Of a DNA stretch of 7,330 bases, positions 5,989 through 7,330 are shown piece by piece. The DNA comes from Synechococcales cyanobacterium PMM_0003 (GTDB lineage: Bacteria; Cyanobacteriota; Cyanobacteriia; Pseudanabaenales; Pseudanabaenaceae). Positions within the stretch are counted from its first letter, which is position 1. Every line of letters starts with the position of its first letter. The DNA lies in assembly GCA_949128015.1 (NCBI GenBank), contig CASBRC010000440.1:1-7330 (forward strand), read 5' to 3'. The translations under genes were made by a program, and so were the position numbers. The notes beneath the pieces are model-generated. The model did no database searches, was not told the DNA's origin, and saw only the letters and a list, made by a program, of their open reading frames with translations.

Positions 5989-7090
5989 ACAGCCAACCAC
6001 GCTCTACTAGGTCAGAGATTGGTAATCCAGTACCATCTTCGTCTTTGATCCGCTTAACTCGTACTGGAGAACTGCCCTTACGTTCAAACCAGTAGCCAGC
6101 ATCTAGTGCTAGAAAATTTATGAGTTTCGGATGATGTGAAATTAGTAAAGCCTGTAGCTTTTTCTCACTACAAAAATCATAAAGTCGATCTAGCCAAGGC
6201 TGTACTTCTGGTAATGCTAGGAAATTTTCAGGTTCATCAATACATAATGTATAGTCTTCATCTTGAGTGCAATAAATTAATGTGTATAAAGCAATGATAA
6301 CTTTCTGTCCATCTGACAATTCATTGAAGTAATATTCAATTGTTTTTTTGCTGTCAACTTCATTTTCAAATATTAGCTTTAATCCATAGTTAGTCTCACT
6401 AAATCTCTCAAATTTAAAAGATACAAACTTATCTAAAATGTCTCGCAAAACATTTGTAAGCTCAAATATTTTCCCCTGATCCTGCGAAAGATAGCGATAC
6501 CAAGAAACGTAGTTTTCCATTCTAGGATGAATATAAGAATGCTCTTGCTCACTAGTACCAGTCATTAAAGATGGAGTAATCTGAATAACTACAAGGCGAA
6601 ATATACGAGTTCTAAACCAAGTTAACTTTTTGTTGGTATTTGTTGGAGGTAATAAAGATAGAAATGATTGTGTCGAATCGAAATAAGCAATTGTAGATAT
6701 TTCCACATAATCATCGTCATATATATAAGCACTACCTGATTCAAATTTCAGTAATGGCTTGTTATTAAATAATAGTTGTTCATGCGCTATAGATGCTTTT
6801 TGTTGATCGTTGTAATTTATAGAGAGTTCATACTTATATTTCCCTCCATTGCCATCTATTTCTATTTCAAAACTATGGACTTTAGATGTTTGCCAACGAC
6901 AGCAATCAAAGATAGAGAATAAATTCTCTGCTTTAAATATACCTGAGATTAAATCTTTAACTCTATTAATGGCATCAAATACTGTGGATTTACCCGAACC
7001 ATTCGCCCCCAGAAACAAATTAATTGAATCCAATGAAAGCTCAAAGTTTACAAGAGCGTGAAAATTATCTATATAGATTCTACTTAACAT
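5975..7090 (-). CDS. AAA-family (AAA15/AAA21, OLD-like) ATPase
   Basis: This complete 371-residue ABC/SMC-type ATPase begins MLSRIYIDNFHALVNFEL, the usual N-terminus of the group. Walker A GANGSGKST is at 28-36, signature LSDGQK at 258-263, Walker B TLCIDEPE at 281-288, and the switch region ALLISHHPKLI with His at 314-324. The middle (about 60-250) is variable, without a recognised coiled coil, and probably forms the insertion that contacts DNA or its partner. The TAG stop (5975-5977) lies inside the next gene, so the two form an operon and probably a complex. The gene is markedly AT-rich (6361-6420 holds 15 G+C of 60, against 33 of 60 at 2461-2520 in prfA) and has no HIP1 site, suggesting transfer. 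No strong Shine-Dalgarno precedes the ATG at 7090. Anti-phage function is inferred from architecture. Confidence 0.88.
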   Translation of the reverse strand: MLSRIYIDNFHALVNFELSLDSINLFLGANGSGKSTVFDAINRVKDLISGIFKAENLFSIFDCCRWQTSKVHSFEIEIDGNGGKYKYELSINYNDQQKASIAHEQLLFNNKPLLKFESGSAYIYDDDYVEISTIAYFDSTQSFLSLLPPTNTNKKLTWFRTRIFRLVVIQITPSLMTGTSEQEHSYIHPRMENYVSWYRYLSQDQGKIFELTNVLRDILDKFVSFKFERFSETNYGLKLIFENEVDSKKTIEYYFNELSDGQKVIIALYTLIYCTQDEDYTLCIDEPENFLALPEVQPWLDRLYDFCSEKKLQALLISHHPKLINFLALDAGYWFERKGSSPVRVKRIKDEDGTGLPISDLVERGWLYDPE

Positions 7091-7128
7091 ATATTGGTAT
7101 GGGCTATCTTTTATTATTAATAGCGGCG

Positions 7129-7154
7129 CTCTACTCTATTTGCTTAGACTAGAG
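7129..7154. repeat. Imperfect palindrome upstream of the minus-strand ATPase gene
   Basis: CTCTA-C-TCTA (7129-7138) pairs with TAGA-C-TAGAG (7145-7154) around a 6-base loop, complementary at every position except a C/C pair. It lies 38 bases upstream of the ATPase start and 4 bases beyond the pseudogene remnant. It could be an operator for the ATPase operon or the old terminator of the decayed gene; no T-run decides between them. Confidence 0.4.
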
Positions 7155-7158
7155 AGAA

Positions 7159-7317
7159 TCATACGACAGTTTGCTTGAGCATTAACAAAAACTTCAAGAT
7201 TGCCGTTTTACCAAAACTATTCGTACCTTCATCTTAGCGCGATCGCAAATTTGTGGCGTGGATTAGCAAAGTGCGATCGCCAGACTCAAATAGCGATCGC
7301 ATTTTGTCATTAGCCAT
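7159..7317 (-). pseudogene. Decayed N-terminal remnant of a third AAA ATPase
   Basis: Read on the minus strand from an ATG at 7317, one frame gives 27 codons, an in-frame TAA (7234-7236), then DEGTNSFGKTAIL and KFLLMLKQTVV before a TGA (7159-7161). GTNSFGKT resembles a Walker A P-loop (compare GPNSSGKT), and the following AILKFLLMLKQT closely resembles the first helix of AAA15/DUF3696-type ATPases. The segment RTLLI before the stop could be the strand that normally precedes the P-loop, displaced by about 12 codons containing a HIP1 site. The rest of the gene is absent downstream, and the intact ATPase begins within 70 bases. The match is short and based on motif memory, so a fortuitous resemblance is possible. 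The region upstream of 7317 is only 13 bases long here. Confidence 0.5.
7239..7300. repeat. Cluster of three HIP1 palindromes
   Basis: GCGATCGC occurs at 7239-7246, 7273-7280 and 7293-7300, three copies within 62 bases. The other eleven copies in the window are spread over 753-5195. HIP1 is the highly iterated palindrome characteristic of many cyanobacterial genomes. Here it accumulates in the non-coding or decayed flank of the AT-rich ATPase operon. Confidence 0.85.
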
Positions 7318-7330
7318 AAAAAACCTAGGA

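Noticed and set aside
1..7330. CRISPR array, tRNA, rRNA or insertion sequence
   Set aside because: No regularly spaced repeats, no cloverleaf-like or rRNA-like stretch and no transposase motif were seen on either strand. The recurring GCGATCGC is HIP1, not a CRISPR repeat.

Overview
The window most likely comes from a cyanobacterium. It carries 14 perfect copies of the palindrome GCGATCGC (HIP1), the rpmE-prfA gene pair in typical cyanobacterial form, and a menaquinone/phylloquinone-type isochorismate synthase. A Pseudanabaena-like filamentous lineage is a reasonable guess but is not proven by the sequence.

Layout from left to right. Positions 2-1515 (+) hold the 3' part of a COG4637-type AAA ATPase, overlapped by 4 bases by a DUF4276 (TOPRIM-like) gene, and then a hairpin at 1523-1555. 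Positions 1613-3033 (+) hold the housekeeping pair rpmE (ribosomal protein bL31) and prfA (release factor 1). Positions 3034-3228 are intergenic, with a weak terminator, a possible promoter and a 9-bp inverted repeat. Positions 3229-3667 (+) hold an overlapping hicB-hicA toxin-antitoxin pair. Positions 3668-3887 are intergenic, with a structured repeat-like element and a promoter that lies almost on top of the next start codon. Positions 3888-5399 (+) hold the isochorismate synthase gene (menF). On the minus strand, 7090 down to 5458 holds a second, unrelated-looking ATPase gene followed by an overlapping small gene with TOPRIM-like motifs. Positions 7091-7330 hold no intact gene. They contain an imperfect palindrome, a broken remnant of a third AAA ATPase (P-loop still readable) and three closely spaced HIP1 sites.

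How the genes relate. rpmE, prfA and menF are core genes for translation and quinone synthesis. Around and between them sit accessory modules: two ATPase plus TOPRIM-like pairs whose architecture resembles split OLD/PARIS-type anti-phage systems, a HicBA toxin-antitoxin pair, and a decayed ATPase. This looks like core genes with defence-type cargo inserted around them. The second pair (5458-7090) is the best candidate for an uncharacterised system. It is clearly more AT-rich than prfA and contains no HIP1 site, which suggests acquisition by transfer. The defence role is inferred from domain architecture and context and is not shown by the sequence.
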